A stretch of 64,000 nt of DNA from Actinoallomurus iriomotensis (lineage in GTDB: Bacteria > Actinomycetota > Actinomycetes > Streptosporangiales > Streptosporangiaceae): positions 219,957 through 283,956 of the forward strand of contig NZ_BSTJ01000007.1 in assembly GCF_030269445.1 (NCBI RefSeq). The letters are read 5' to 3'. Under the pieces are notes generated by a model, which saw only the letters and a program-made list of their open reading frames with translations, did no database searches and was not told where the DNA came from. A program made the translations under genes and the position numbers. Positions 8,760 through 17,287 of the stretch are shown piece by piece (positions within the stretch are counted from its first letter, which is position 1; each line of letters opens with the position of its first letter).

Positions 8760-9230
8760 TCAGACGCCGAGCTCGCGAAGAATGCGTTCGACGTGGCCCG
8801 TGGCCTTCACGTTGTAGAACGCCTTCTCGATCCTGCCGTCCGCGTCCACGATGAACGTCGACCGGCGCACGCCGATGAACGTCCGGCCGTACAGCTTCTT
8901 CTCCCCGTACGCGCCGTAGGCCTGCAGGACCTTCGTGTCGGGGTCGGAGAGCAGCGGGAACGTGAGGTTGTCGCGCTCGCGGAACTTGGCGAGCTTCGAG
9001 GGCTCGTCCGGGGAGATGCCGAGCACCGCCACGTCGGAGCCGGTGAGTTCCTCCAGGTGCTCCTGGAAGCCGACCGCCTCCTTCGTGCAGCCGGGGGTCA
9101 TGGCGGCCGGGTAGAAGTAGACCACCACGCGCCGACCGCGGAACGACGACAGGGAGACGGGCTTGCCGTCGGCGTCGGGGAGGGTGAACTCCGGGGCGGC
9201 GTCCCCGGGCTCCAGCCGCTGTTCCGTCAC
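8760..9230 (-). CDS. bcp: Bcp/AhpC-TSA family thioredoxin-dependent peroxiredoxin, 1-Cys type
   Basis: 156-residue cytoplasmic peroxiredoxin that reduces H2O2 and alkyl hydroperoxides. The peroxidatic cysteine is Cys48 in PAAMTPGCTKEA. Enzymes such as E. coli Bcp have a resolving cysteine five residues later, but here that position is Val53 and no other cysteine is present. The protein must therefore use an external thiol. GTG 9230 has AAAGG just upstream. The tRNA gene lies 16 bases downstream of its stop; there is no obvious operon. Confidence 0.9.
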   Translation of the reverse strand: MTEQRLEPGDAAPEFTLPDADGKPVSLSSFRGRRVVVYFYPAAMTPGCTKEAVGFQEHLEELTGSDVAVLGISPDEPSKLAKFRERDNLTFPLLSDPDTKVLQAYGAYGEKKLYGRTFIGVRRSTFIVDADGRIEKAFYNVKATGHVERILRELGV

Positions 9231-9439
9231 GAGAGTACCTTTCCGTTCGAGCCGGGGCCTGTTCCGCGAGCCCCGCCTCGCGCGGGACCGGAAACAGAAC
9301 CTTGCCCAACCCTACTCGTCAGGGTCCCCACGCAACGGGATCGGGTACAGAGTGGGCAGGAAGCGGTGTCGCGGGACCGTTCCTGACAGACTGATCATTG
9401 CTTCGCCCGGTGACAGCGCCGCAGGAGGTACGAGACGAG

Positions 9440-9742
9440 ATGGCCGACAAGACCCGCGACCCCGCGATGATAGAGCGCGAGATCGAGCTGACGCGTCAGG
9501 AGCTGGCGCGCAGCGTCGACCTGCTCGCCGAACGCCTGAGCCCCAAGCGCGTCGCGCAGCGTGGGGTCGCCAAGGCCAAAGAGGAGGCCGGCAACGTCGC
9601 CACGGACATCAAGACGATCGTGCGCCGGGAGTCGGCCGAGCGCCTGAGCCCGCTGACCGGCCCGGTGCTGATCGGCGCGGGTCTCCTGGCCGCCGGCGTC
9701 GCCCTGCGCCTGCTGCTGCGCCGGGGCAACCAGGACTGCTGA
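9440..9742 (+). CDS. DUF3618 domain protein
   Basis: 100-residue protein. Residues 1-50 show the DUF3618 pattern (RDPAMIEREIELTRQELARS, VDLLAERLSPKRV), a charged probably coiled-coil region. It is followed by a single C-terminal membrane segment (GPVLIGAGLLAAGVALRLLL) and an RRG tail. ATG 9440 is chosen over an upstream frame because AGGAGG (9423-9428) and GACGAG precede it. The family is widespread in actinomycetes, often next to phage-shock or membrane-stress genes, and has no defined function. Confidence 0.85.
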   Translation: MADKTRDPAMIEREIELTRQELARSVDLLAERLSPKRVAQRGVAKAKEEAGNVATDIKTIVRRESAERLSPLTGPVLIGAGLLAAGVALRLLLRRGNQDC

Positions 9743-9746
9743 CGGC

Positions 9747-9777
9747 GGACCGCCGGGACACGCGGTCCCGGCGGTCC
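9747..9777. terminator. Bidirectional hairpin terminator
   Basis: A perfect 13-bp stem (GGACCGCCGGGAC at 9747-9759, GTCCCGGCGGTCC at 9765-9777) with a 5-nt loop. It sits between the convergent DUF3618 gene and MHS transporter gene. No T-run follows, as is common in actinomycete terminators. Confidence 0.75.
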
Positions 9778-9786
9778 AGAGGGCAC

Positions 9787-11160
9787 TCAGTCCGACGCGG
9801 TGGCGAGGCGGCTCGAGCCCGACGCGCGGGGCGTCGCGATGTTCTTGATCGACACGCCCGCGGTCTCCGGGATCAGGAGGATCGGCACCAGGGCGATCAG
9901 GCCGGCGACGACCAGGTAGAACGCCGGGATGTAGTTGGTGTGGAACACGCTGATCAGCGAGTCGATCACCAGGGCGGACGTGCCGCCGAACACCGACGTC
10001 GAGATGTTGTAGCCGATCGCGAACGCGCCGTACCGCACCTGCGTGGGGAACATCGCCGGGAACGTCGAGCCGATCACGGCCAGCATCAGCACGAGCAGCG
10101 CGCCCATGATGGCGAAGCCGGCCGTCACCGTCACCGGGTTGTGGAGCTGCATCAGCTTGATCGCGGGGAAGCTCAGCAGGATGTAGCCGGTGGCGGCGGT
10201 GGCCAGCAGCGGCTTGCGGCCGACCCGGTCGGACAGCCGCCCGAGCGGCGCGATCACCAGGAGCATGCCGAACTCCACGCCGATGGTGGTGAGCTGGGCG
10301 GCGACGTCGCCGATGCCGAGGTTGTCGGTCAGGTACGACGGCATGAACGTCAGCAGCGTGTAGTCGGCGACGTTCAGCAGGATGACGATGCCGATCAGGT
10401 TGAGGATCATCCGCCAGTGGTGGAGGAGGGTCTCCTTCAGCGGAGAGGAGGCCTTGTGGCCCGTCTCGTCGAGCTCCTTGAACGCCGGAGTGTCCTCCAG
10501 CCGGACGCGCACGTACAGGCCGACGAGGCCGAGCGGCAGGGCGAGCAGGAACGGGATGCGCCAGCCCCACGCGTGCATGCGGTCCGCGCCGAGGCTCAGG
10601 TTGACCAGCAGGACGAGACCGGAGCCGAGGATGTAGCCCCACAGGGTGCCGAACTCCAGGAAGCTGCCGAGCACCCCTCGTCGTCGTGTCGGTGCGTACT
10701 CGGCGATGAACGTGGCCGCCCCGCCGTATTCGCCGCCGGTGGAGAAGCCCTGGATGAGGCGTACGAGCAGGAGCAGGATCGGCGCCGCGAGACCGATGGT
10801 GTCGTAGCCGGGAAGGACGCCGATGACGAAGGTCGACCCGGACATCAGGATGATCGTGGTGGCGAGAACGCGCTGCCGCCCGAGCCTGTCGCCGAGCGGG
10901 CCGAAGAACATGCCGCCGAACGGCCGGATCACGAACGCCGCCGCGATCAGCGCGAACGACTTGAGCGTCGCGCTGCCGGCGCTGTCGTGCGGGAAGAAGA
11001 CGGTGCCGATGATGGTCGTCATCACACCGGCGCTGAACACGCCGAAGTCGAACCATTCGATGCAGTTGCCCATCGCCGACGCGACGACGGCTCTGCGTAC
11101 GGTCGCCTGATCGGGTGGGTCCTCAGCTCCGGAAGCGACCTGTTCGACATCCTCCTGCAT
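9787..11160 (-). CDS. MFS transporter of the metabolite:H+ symporter (MHS/ProP-like) family
   Basis: 457-residue 12-TM proton symporter. Family marks: GNCIEWFDFGVF at the start of TM1, GPLGDRLGRQRVL in loop 2-3, LIQGFSTGGEYGGAATF around TM4-5, and GRLSDRVGRKPLL in loop 8-9. Relatives carry betaine/proline, dicarboxylates or aromatic acids. The substrate here is not determined. ATG 11160 lies after GGAAGG. It is transcribed alone, with an inverted repeat about 50 bases upstream that may be an operator. Confidence 0.9.
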   Translation of the reverse strand: MQEDVEQVASGAEDPPDQATVRRAVVASAMGNCIEWFDFGVFSAGVMTTIIGTVFFPHDSAGSATLKSFALIAAAFVIRPFGGMFFGPLGDRLGRQRVLATTIILMSGSTFVIGVLPGYDTIGLAAPILLLLVRLIQGFSTGGEYGGAATFIAEYAPTRRRGVLGSFLEFGTLWGYILGSGLVLLVNLSLGADRMHAWGWRIPFLLALPLGLVGLYVRVRLEDTPAFKELDETGHKASSPLKETLLHHWRMILNLIGIVILLNVADYTLLTFMPSYLTDNLGIGDVAAQLTTIGVEFGMLLVIAPLGRLSDRVGRKPLLATAATGYILLSFPAIKLMQLHNPVTVTAGFAIMGALLVLMLAVIGSTFPAMFPTQVRYGAFAIGYNISTSVFGGTSALVIDSLISVFHTNYIPAFYLVVAGLIALVPILLIPETAGVSIKNIATPRASGSSRLATASD

Positions 11161-11206
11161 GGAGTGTCCTTCCTCCTCGACGTCTGAGGCGGCGGGTGGG
11201 ACCCAA

Positions 11207-11227
11207 AAGACCGTCACGGTTGGTCTT
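11207..11227. promoter_or_regulatory. Inverted repeat upstream of MHS transporter gene
   Basis: AAGACC (11207-11212), 9 bases, GGTCTT (11222-11227), with extra A/T symmetry outside. It lies 47-67 bases upstream of the transporter ATG, the usual place for an operator. No regulator gene is adjacent. The rest of the 11161-11337 spacer shows nothing else I can support. Confidence 0.4.
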
Positions 11228-11337
11228 AAACCCGTCACCGACTGCCAGACAGGCTGCCCACGTGAATGACCGCCAAACGTGACATTTCTGGTGAAAGGGA
11301 GTTACCAACGCCGAGCAGCGGCCGAGCGACCGAGGTT

Positions 11338-14121
11338 TCAGCCGAGGTGGGCGGCGGTACTCGCGGTGCCGCCCGCCTCGGCCTCGAACGCGACGGCGAG
11401 GGTTCCGGTCGTGCCCGGCACGGTGACCGTGGTGGTCCCGGACCGGGTGATCTCGACCTTCTTCTGGCCGAGGATCTTCCCGTCCCACACGTAGGCGTAC
11501 GCGACGCCCGGACCGCCCGCGCGCAGCCGGAAGGTGACCGAGCCGTCTCCGGCCCTGGGCCGCCCGGCCAGGCGAACGGCGAACGGCGCGGCCGGGCCGG
11601 CGGCGAGCGGGACGCGCGTCGACGCGGCCTGGATGATCGACTGCGGTGAGTTGACCGACAGCGCCGCGGTCTGCGGCATCACCGGCGGCGGGGCCGTCGT
11701 GGGCCGGCCGGGCGGCGGCGTGTAGCCGGGCAGGGTGGCCAGGCCCCAGCGGTACGGGTCGCCCTGGACGCCGCCCCACGTCGACCAGCCGATGCGCGTC
11801 TGGCCCGTCTTGTCGGTCGTGTCGGAGTCGTAGACGAAGATGTCCAGCGCGAGCCGTGACGGGTCGACCGCCGCGGGCAGGTCGGCGAGCGGGATCTTCG
11901 TCTCCACCGTGTAGCCCGTGTACGGCGCGGACACGGTGGAGGCCACCTGCATGCCCGGAGCGGTCTCCGCGCCCGGTCCCTGGTGGTTGTCGGCGTCGCG
12001 TTCGAAGCACGGGCCGCCGCCGGAGGTGAACGGCAGGATGCCGGTCTTGAACGTCGTCGAGGTGTTCTCCGCGTCGCCGCGCGGGTCGAGCGCGATCTCC
12101 ACCGAGTCGGTGCGCCAGTGCCGCTTGCAGTCGGCGGCGTCCAGGGCGCTGCCCTGCTTGTCGTCCTTCACCTGCACCAGCACGTACAGCGCGTCGTCGT
12201 ACCAGGTCGCCTTCGCGGTGGCCGAGCAGTCGGCGGCCGACGAGCACGCCGTGCCCTCCCACAGCCGCGACAGGTCCAGCGACGGCCCGGAGTACTCCCC
12301 GGCCGACTCCTTGCCGTCCACGTCCGGGGCCGCGCTCGCCTGCGGGATCGTCGCCCGCGGCACGAGTTCCAGCGCGGCGTTCGCGACGTCGGTGGCCGCG
12401 CCGTCGGCCGTCGTGCTGATCGTGTAGTCGTAGTCGCCCGCGCTGCCGCCCTGGTTGGAGGTCGGCAGGGACGCGTCCGTGTTGCGCACGGTGAAGGTCA
12501 CCGAGCCGGTCTGACCGGCCGCCAGGGTGTACGGCCGGTTCGCGGGCTCGGCGGTGAAGCCCTGCGGCAGGTTCAGCGTGACGGTGCCCTGGTGCGGCCG
12601 GTCCGTGGTGTCGGCCAGGTCCACGCGGACCGTGCGCGAGTCGCCGGATCCGAGCGTGAGCACGCGTTCGACCCGCCCGGACAGCTGCGGGACGCCGGTG
12701 GACGCGGCCCAGGCGTCGAAGTCGGACACGCGTGGCAGCGGCTGCTGCGCGCCGGTGACGGCGTTCCGCACCTCGACGGCCCGGCCGGTGGTGCCGGTGC
12801 CGTGCGCGGTCCGCACGGTCGCGCCGAGCCGTACGCGCCCGGCCTTCGCGTCCGCGGCGGGGGTGACGGTGAACTTCGCCGTGCCGTCGCGCACCGTGCC
12901 GGAGCCGGCGGCCGTCCAGCCGGCGGGCAGCGAGAGCACGACCCGCCCCGCGGGGGCGTGCGCGGTGACGGTGAACGGCTCACCGGCGGCGACGCCGAAC
13001 TCGCTGGTGGTCAGGGAGAACTCGGTGCCCAATGGCAGACCGCCCCTGGCCGGGTAGACCGCGCCCTCCAGCGCGGCGTCCGGAGCGTGGTTCCCCGGAG
13101 TGAAGGGCACGCGGCTGTCGACCTGGGTGAAGTAGTCACAGCCGATCTTGTTCGGGTCGGAGGGCGGGTCGGCGGTGCCGGCCCAGCCCTGGCTCGCGTA
13201 GAAGCGATCGGCCTCGGCCTCCACCTGCGCCCAGGTCGCACCGCTCCGCGACCGGCGCCCGGCCCAGACGCCGTACACGTCGGCGGACGGGTCGGTCGGG
13301 GTGAACGTCGTCTCGCAGCCGGGCCCGTCGCCGCTCTTGACCAGGTGCTCCTGGTGGAGGAGGCGGCCCGCCCGCCAGGTGCGCAGGTGCTCCTTGGAGA
13401 GCTGTTCGGGGAAGGCCTTCGGGTCGGCGGCGAGGTAGTACGCCTCGACGGCGAGCCGCCCGGCCTCCTGGTGGTTGCCGTGCTGACTCGGGATCGGCGA
13501 CGGCGTCATCGTGACGATCACCTTGGGCCGCGTCTCGCGGACGAGGCGGACGACCTTGGCGATCGTGGAGTCGTGGTCCCAGGCCTTGCGGGTGAGCTCG
13601 TCGCTGACGGTGTAGTAGAAGTCGACCTTGTCGAGGTAGTCGATGTCGGCGATGCCCGCCTTCGCGACGGCCTTGCGCTCCTCGGCCTCGCGGAGCAGGC
13701 CGAGCGCCGGCCCCTCCTCGGTGCCGACCGCGTTGCCCCCGCCCTCGCCCCGGGTGATGGTCAGCACGCCCGTACGGAGGTGGCGCTGCTCGTTCCACTG
13801 ACCGAACGTGGACAGATCACTCGACTCGTCGTCGGGGTGGGCGCCGACGAACAGCACGTCGAGCCCGCCGGGAGCCGTGGGTGCGCTTGCGGCGGAGCTG
13901 GGAACGTTCCGGCCGGGCGCCGCCCGGCGTACGGCCGGCGCCGCCGGAAGCGCGGCGGACCGGGCGTACGATGTCTGGGTGTACGCGCTCGCGGCGGCGT
14001 TGACCTGCCGCGACTGGGGCGCCGAAGGCTGCCGTGGCGACGTCGGCGGGACGGCCGAGGGCAGCAGCGAGACGACCAGACCGGCGGCGAGCGCCATGGG
14101 CGCCCCGAACCCTCCGCGCAT
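11338..14121 (-). CDS. Secreted PIG-L family deacetylase with C-terminal CBM9-like domain
   Basis: 927-residue exported protein. It has a signal peptide (residues about 1-30), a low-complexity region, then a PIG-L/LmbE zinc deacetylase domain (about 85-330) with GAHPDDESSD and HGNHQEAG as metal-binding motifs. Then come Ig/fibronectin-like segments (about 380-610), a carbohydrate-binding CBM9-like domain (about 625-810, ending GWSTWGGVQGDPYRWG), a proline-rich linker and a last beta domain. ATG 14121 is preferred because AGAGGAG is 9 bases upstream. It is 56 bases behind the sugar ABC permeases, so it probably deacetylates an extracellular N-acetylated glycan whose sugars are then imported. 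Confidence 0.88.
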   Translation of the reverse strand: MRGGFGAPMALAAGLVVSLLPSAVPPTSPRQPSAPQSRQVNAAASAYTQTSYARSAALPAAPAVRRAAPGRNVPSSAASAPTAPGGLDVLFVGAHPDDESSDLSTFGQWNEQRHLRTGVLTITRGEGGGNAVGTEEGPALGLLREAEERKAVAKAGIADIDYLDKVDFYYTVSDELTRKAWDHDSTIAKVVRLVRETRPKVIVTMTPSPIPSQHGNHQEAGRLAVEAYYLAADPKAFPEQLSKEHLRTWRAGRLLHQEHLVKSGDGPGCETTFTPTDPSADVYGVWAGRRSRSGATWAQVEAEADRFYASQGWAGTADPPSDPNKIGCDYFTQVDSRVPFTPGNHAPDAALEGAVYPARGGLPLGTEFSLTTSEFGVAAGEPFTVTAHAPAGRVVLSLPAGWTAAGSGTVRDGTAKFTVTPAADAKAGRVRLGATVRTAHGTGTTGRAVEVRNAVTGAQQPLPRVSDFDAWAASTGVPQLSGRVERVLTLGSGDSRTVRVDLADTTDRPHQGTVTLNLPQGFTAEPANRPYTLAAGQTGSVTFTVRNTDASLPTSNQGGSAGDYDYTISTTADGAATDVANAALELVPRATIPQASAAPDVDGKESAGEYSGPSLDLSRLWEGTACSSAADCSATAKATWYDDALYVLVQVKDDKQGSALDAADCKRHWRTDSVEIALDPRGDAENTSTTFKTGILPFTSGGGPCFERDADNHQGPGAETAPGMQVASTVSAPYTGYTVETKIPLADLPAAVDPSRLALDIFVYDSDTTDKTGQTRIGWSTWGGVQGDPYRWGLATLPGYTPPPGRPTTAPPPVMPQTAALSVNSPQSIIQAASTRVPLAAGPAAPFAVRLAGRPRAGDGSVTFRLRAGGPGVAYAYVWDGKILGQKKVEITRSGTTTVTVPGTTGTLAVAFEAEAGGTASTAAHLG

Positions 14122-14177
14122 GGCGGCCAACTCCTCTTAAACGATCACAGCCGATCGACTGAGGGTACGTTGCGAAC

Positions 14178-14969
14178 TCATTCTTTGACAGCCCCGGAAA
14201 GCATGCCCGCGATGAAATGGCGTTGCAGGAAAACGTAGACGATGACCACCGGGGTGGCCACGATCAGGGCCCCCGCCATGAGCAGCTGGTACTCCGTCTG
14301 GTGCTGGCCCTGGAAGATCGACAGGCCGAGCGGCGCCGTGCGCCGGCCCTCGTCGGAGTTCACGATGACCAGGGCGAGCAGGAACTCGTTCCACGTCCAC
14401 ATGGCGATGAGCAGCACCATCGTGAGGATCGCGGGCCGGCCGACCGGCACCAGGACCCGGCGCAGCGTGGTCCAGCTCGACGCCCCGTCGATGCGCGCGG
14501 CCTCGATCAGCGAGCGCGGCGCGGAGCGGAAGTAGGCGCGCATCCAGAAGACGCCGAATGACACCGACTGGGCGATCTGCGGGAGCATCAGGCCGGGCAG
14601 GGTGTTGTCCAGCCCGGCCGAGCGCAGGTCGAAATACAGCGGGATGACAATGGCCTCGGTAGGCACCATCAGTCCCAGAAGGAACAGATAGAACAAAGCG
14701 GTCGAACCGCGAAATTCCATGGTGCCCAGGGCGTACCCGGCCAGGATCGACAGCGCCGACGCGACCACGACCACCACGGTGACGACGATGAGGCTGTTGG
14801 TCAGGTAGCGGGCGAAGTGCCCCTGCCGCCAGGCCTCGGTGAACGCGCCGAACGACAGGTGCGGCAGGCCCAGCGCCTGCGCGGCGACGGCGAGCAGCGG
14901 GAAGACGGCCACGACCGTGAACAGGCTCAGCACGCCGTACGTCGCGAGGCGCTCGTTGCGGGACGTCAT
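14178..14969 (-). CDS. Carbohydrate ABC transporter permease (CUT1, MalG-like)
   Basis: 263-residue inner-membrane permease with six predicted TM segments. The EAA loop (LIEAARIDGASSWTTLRRVL, then PVGRPA) contacts the ATPase. The GAGCGTTC-type ribosome site precedes ATG 14969. The start overlaps the stop of the other permease as ATGA, so expression is coupled. No ATPase gene is in the cluster; as in Streptomyces, a shared MsiK-type ATPase elsewhere probably energises the system. Sugar specificity is unknown; the downstream glycan deacetylase hints at an amino or acetylated sugar. Confidence 0.92.
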   Translation of the reverse strand: MTSRNERLATYGVLSLFTVVAVFPLLAVAAQALGLPHLSFGAFTEAWRQGHFARYLTNSLIVVTVVVVVASALSILAGYALGTMEFRGSTALFYLFLLGLMVPTEAIVIPLYFDLRSAGLDNTLPGLMLPQIAQSVSFGVFWMRAYFRSAPRSLIEAARIDGASSWTTLRRVLVPVGRPAILTMVLLIAMWTWNEFLLALVIVNSDEGRRTAPLGLSIFQGQHQTEYQLLMAGALIVATPVVIVYVFLQRHFIAGMLSGAVKE

Positions 14970-15850
14970 GAACGCCCCTCGACGACACGTGTGATCCCGG
15001 CCGTGAGGATGAACACGACGATCGCGATCGTGATGCCGATCGCGCAGGCCAGCCCCACCTCGCCCGTGTTGAACGCGCGGTCGTACACCTCGTAGGCGGG
15101 CACCTTGGTGGCGTCGCCCGGCCCGCCGTTGGTCGTCAGGTAGATCAGGTCGAAGTTGCGCAGCGCGGCCACCGTCGTGAGGGTCAGCGCGACGGCCAGC
15201 TCCCGCCGCAGCCCCGGGAGCGTGACCGCGAAGAACTCCCGTACGGCGCCGGCGCCGTCGATGCGCGCCGCCTCGTACAGCTCGACCGGGATCTTCTGCA
15301 CGCCGGCGAGGAACAGCACCATGGCCAGTCCGATCTCCACCCAGGTGCCGATCAGGCCGACCGACGGCAGCGCCCAGCCGAAGTCGCCCAGCCAGCCGCG
15401 CGTCAGGCCGCCCAGCCCGACGAACCGGAGCGTGCCGTTGACCGGGCCGTGGTCGGAGTAGATCCACTGCCAGGCCACCGCGACGGCCACCATCGCCACG
15501 ACCTGTGGCAGGAACAGGACCGTACGGAAGAACGTCATGCCGCGCGGCCGCGAGCGGGACATCACCGACACCAGCACGAAGGCGATGCAGCAGGGCAGCA
15601 CGGCGTAGAAGAAGAGCAGGACGAAGGCGTGCCAGAACGAGCCGCGCAGGCTCGGGTCGGAGAACGCCTGGGTGTAGTTGCCCAGCCCCGCCCACGTGCC
15701 GAGGGTGAGGCCGTCCCAGTGGAACAGCGACAGGTACGCCCCGTGCACCAGCGGCCACAGCAGGAACAGGGCGTAGACCACGAGTGCCGGCAGGACGTAC
15801 AGGTAGCCGATCCGGCGCGGCTCACCGGGCGGCCGGGCGCGCCCGCTCAA
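14966..15850 (-). CDS. Carbohydrate ABC transporter permease (CUT1, MalF-like)
   Basis: 294-residue inner-membrane permease. The first TM follows a short Arg-rich cytoplasmic tail (GYLYVLPALVVYALFLLWPL), and the EAA loop is YEAARIDGAGAVREFFAVTL. It starts with TTG at 15850, which overlaps the TGA of the solute-binding-protein gene as TTGA. Coupled re-initiation on a weak start would keep permease output below that of the binding protein. Works with the MalG-like permease just downstream. Confidence 0.92.
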   Translation of the reverse strand: MSGRARPPGEPRRIGYLYVLPALVVYALFLLWPLVHGAYLSLFHWDGLTLGTWAGLGNYTQAFSDPSLRGSFWHAFVLLFFYAVLPCCIAFVLVSVMSRSRPRGMTFFRTVLFLPQVVAMVAVAVAWQWIYSDHGPVNGTLRFVGLGGLTRGWLGDFGWALPSVGLIGTWVEIGLAMVLFLAGVQKIPVELYEAARIDGAGAVREFFAVTLPGLRRELAVALTLTTVAALRNFDLIYLTTNGGPGDATKVPAYEVYDRAFNTGEVGLACAIGITIAIVVFILTAGITRVVEGRS

Positions 15851-17190
15851 TTCTTGGCCAGGAATGCGCTGTAGTCCTTCTGGGCGGCGGCCATGCCCTG
15901 CTGTGGCGTCTTACGGCCCGCGATGATCTCCTGCAGCGCGCCGCCGAGCGTGTCCATGAACGTCGTCGTCGAGTAGTCGAGGTAGGGGACGAGGAGGTCC
16001 TTGTCGCTGGCGGTCCGGTAGGCCTGGAACACGTCCCGGCCGACCGGCGAGGACGGTGTGGCGCTCGCCGGTTTGGCCGAGGGCAGCCCGCCGGTCTGGA
16101 CGACGACGTCCATCGCCTGGGGGCTGGTCATGAAGTTCAGGTACGCCGCGGCGACGTCGGGGTGCTTGGACTTGGAGGTGATCGCCAGCGGCAGGCCGGG
16201 GCCGCCGAGCGTCGGAGGCTGGGCCTGACCGGCCTGCGGGGGCGGCGGGAGCATGAAGCGGACCTTGTCTCCCAGCTTCTTCTGCAGGTCCGCGGCGAAC
16301 CACGGCCCGCCGATGAGGAAGACTCCGTCGCCCTTCGCGAACGCCGACGGCGAGTCGTTGTACTTGCCGGCGTTGGCGGTGCGCGGCAGGTAGCCGTTCT
16401 TCGCCCAGCCGGCGAGCCTCTGCGCGGCCTGCACCACCGGCGGGTCGGTCCACGCGCCGCTCTGGCCGAACACCAGGTTGCGCAGCGCGCCCTTGTCGGC
16501 GGTCTGGCCGAGCAGCACGCCGAGCTCGTGGATGGCCGGGAACTTCTCCAGGTTGGCGAAGTAGAGCGGCGTCTCGCCCTTGCTCTTGGCGAGCGCCAGG
16601 TCCTGCTCGAACTGGCTGAAGCTCGTCGGCGGCTGGATGCCGAGCTTCGCGAGTTTGTCGGTGTTGTAGTAGATGCCGACCGCCTCGCCGGTCATCGAGA
16701 CGCCGTACAGGCTGCCGGAGCCGATGGTCTTGCCGTCCGTGGTGACGCTGTTGAGCTGCGAGACGCCCGCGGGGAACCGCGTGTGGAAGCCGTAGACCTT
16801 GTCGTACGGGTCCAGGGGGACCAGCGCGCCCGCCTTGACCAGCGCGGCCATGATGCCGTACCCCTGGTTGGCCTCGACCACGTCGGGCGGGTTGTCGCCG
16901 GACAGCGCGAGGCGCAGGGTCTTCTCCAGGTCGCTGAACGACCGCGACACCCGCTTGATCGTGACGTTCGGGTACTTCGCGTGGAAGGCGGCGTTGAGCT
17001 TCTGCATCTGCTCGTTCTGGCCGCCGAGGACCTCCTGGTCCCAGACGGTCAGCGTGACCGGCCCGGCCTTGGCGATGTCGGTCCGCACCGCGCTCGGCGG
17101 CTTCTGCGTCGGTTTCGGATTGTTCGATCCCGGGGCACAGGCGGACACGGAGATCAGCATCGTGGCGAGGACCATGATCGGTTTCCGCAT
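15847..17190 (-). CDS. Extracellular sugar-binding lipoprotein (ABC transporter solute-binding protein)
   Basis: 447-residue CUT1-type binding protein. A lipoprotein signal ends at the lipobox VSAC, so Cys18 would be acylated and the protein held outside the membrane. The mature part has the family-1 binding fold (LTVWDQEVLGGQNEQMQKLN, then PDVVEANQGYG and a C-terminal YLNFMTSPQAMD). It is the first of three tightly coupled transporter genes, 97 bases after the kinase gene. Substrate not predictable from sequence. Confidence 0.92.
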   Translation of the reverse strand: MRKPIMVLATMLISVSACAPGSNNPKPTQKPPSAVRTDIAKAGPVTLTVWDQEVLGGQNEQMQKLNAAFHAKYPNVTIKRVSRSFSDLEKTLRLALSGDNPPDVVEANQGYGIMAALVKAGALVPLDPYDKVYGFHTRFPAGVSQLNSVTTDGKTIGSGSLYGVSMTGEAVGIYYNTDKLAKLGIQPPTSFSQFEQDLALAKSKGETPLYFANLEKFPAIHELGVLLGQTADKGALRNLVFGQSGAWTDPPVVQAAQRLAGWAKNGYLPRTANAGKYNDSPSAFAKGDGVFLIGGPWFAADLQKKLGDKVRFMLPPPPQAGQAQPPTLGGPGLPLAITSKSKHPDVAAAYLNFMTSPQAMDVVVQTGGLPSAKPASATPSSPVGRDVFQAYRTASDKDLLVPYLDYSTTTFMDTLGGALQEIIAGRKTPQQGMAAAQKDYSAFLAKN

Positions 17191-17287
17191 GGCGGGGGCT
17201 CCTTCGTCAACCGAACCGAGGCTTCGGTGCCTTTTTACAAGATCTTCATCCTCGGCGCACCGTCCTCCCGGAACGGTCCAGCGGTTC

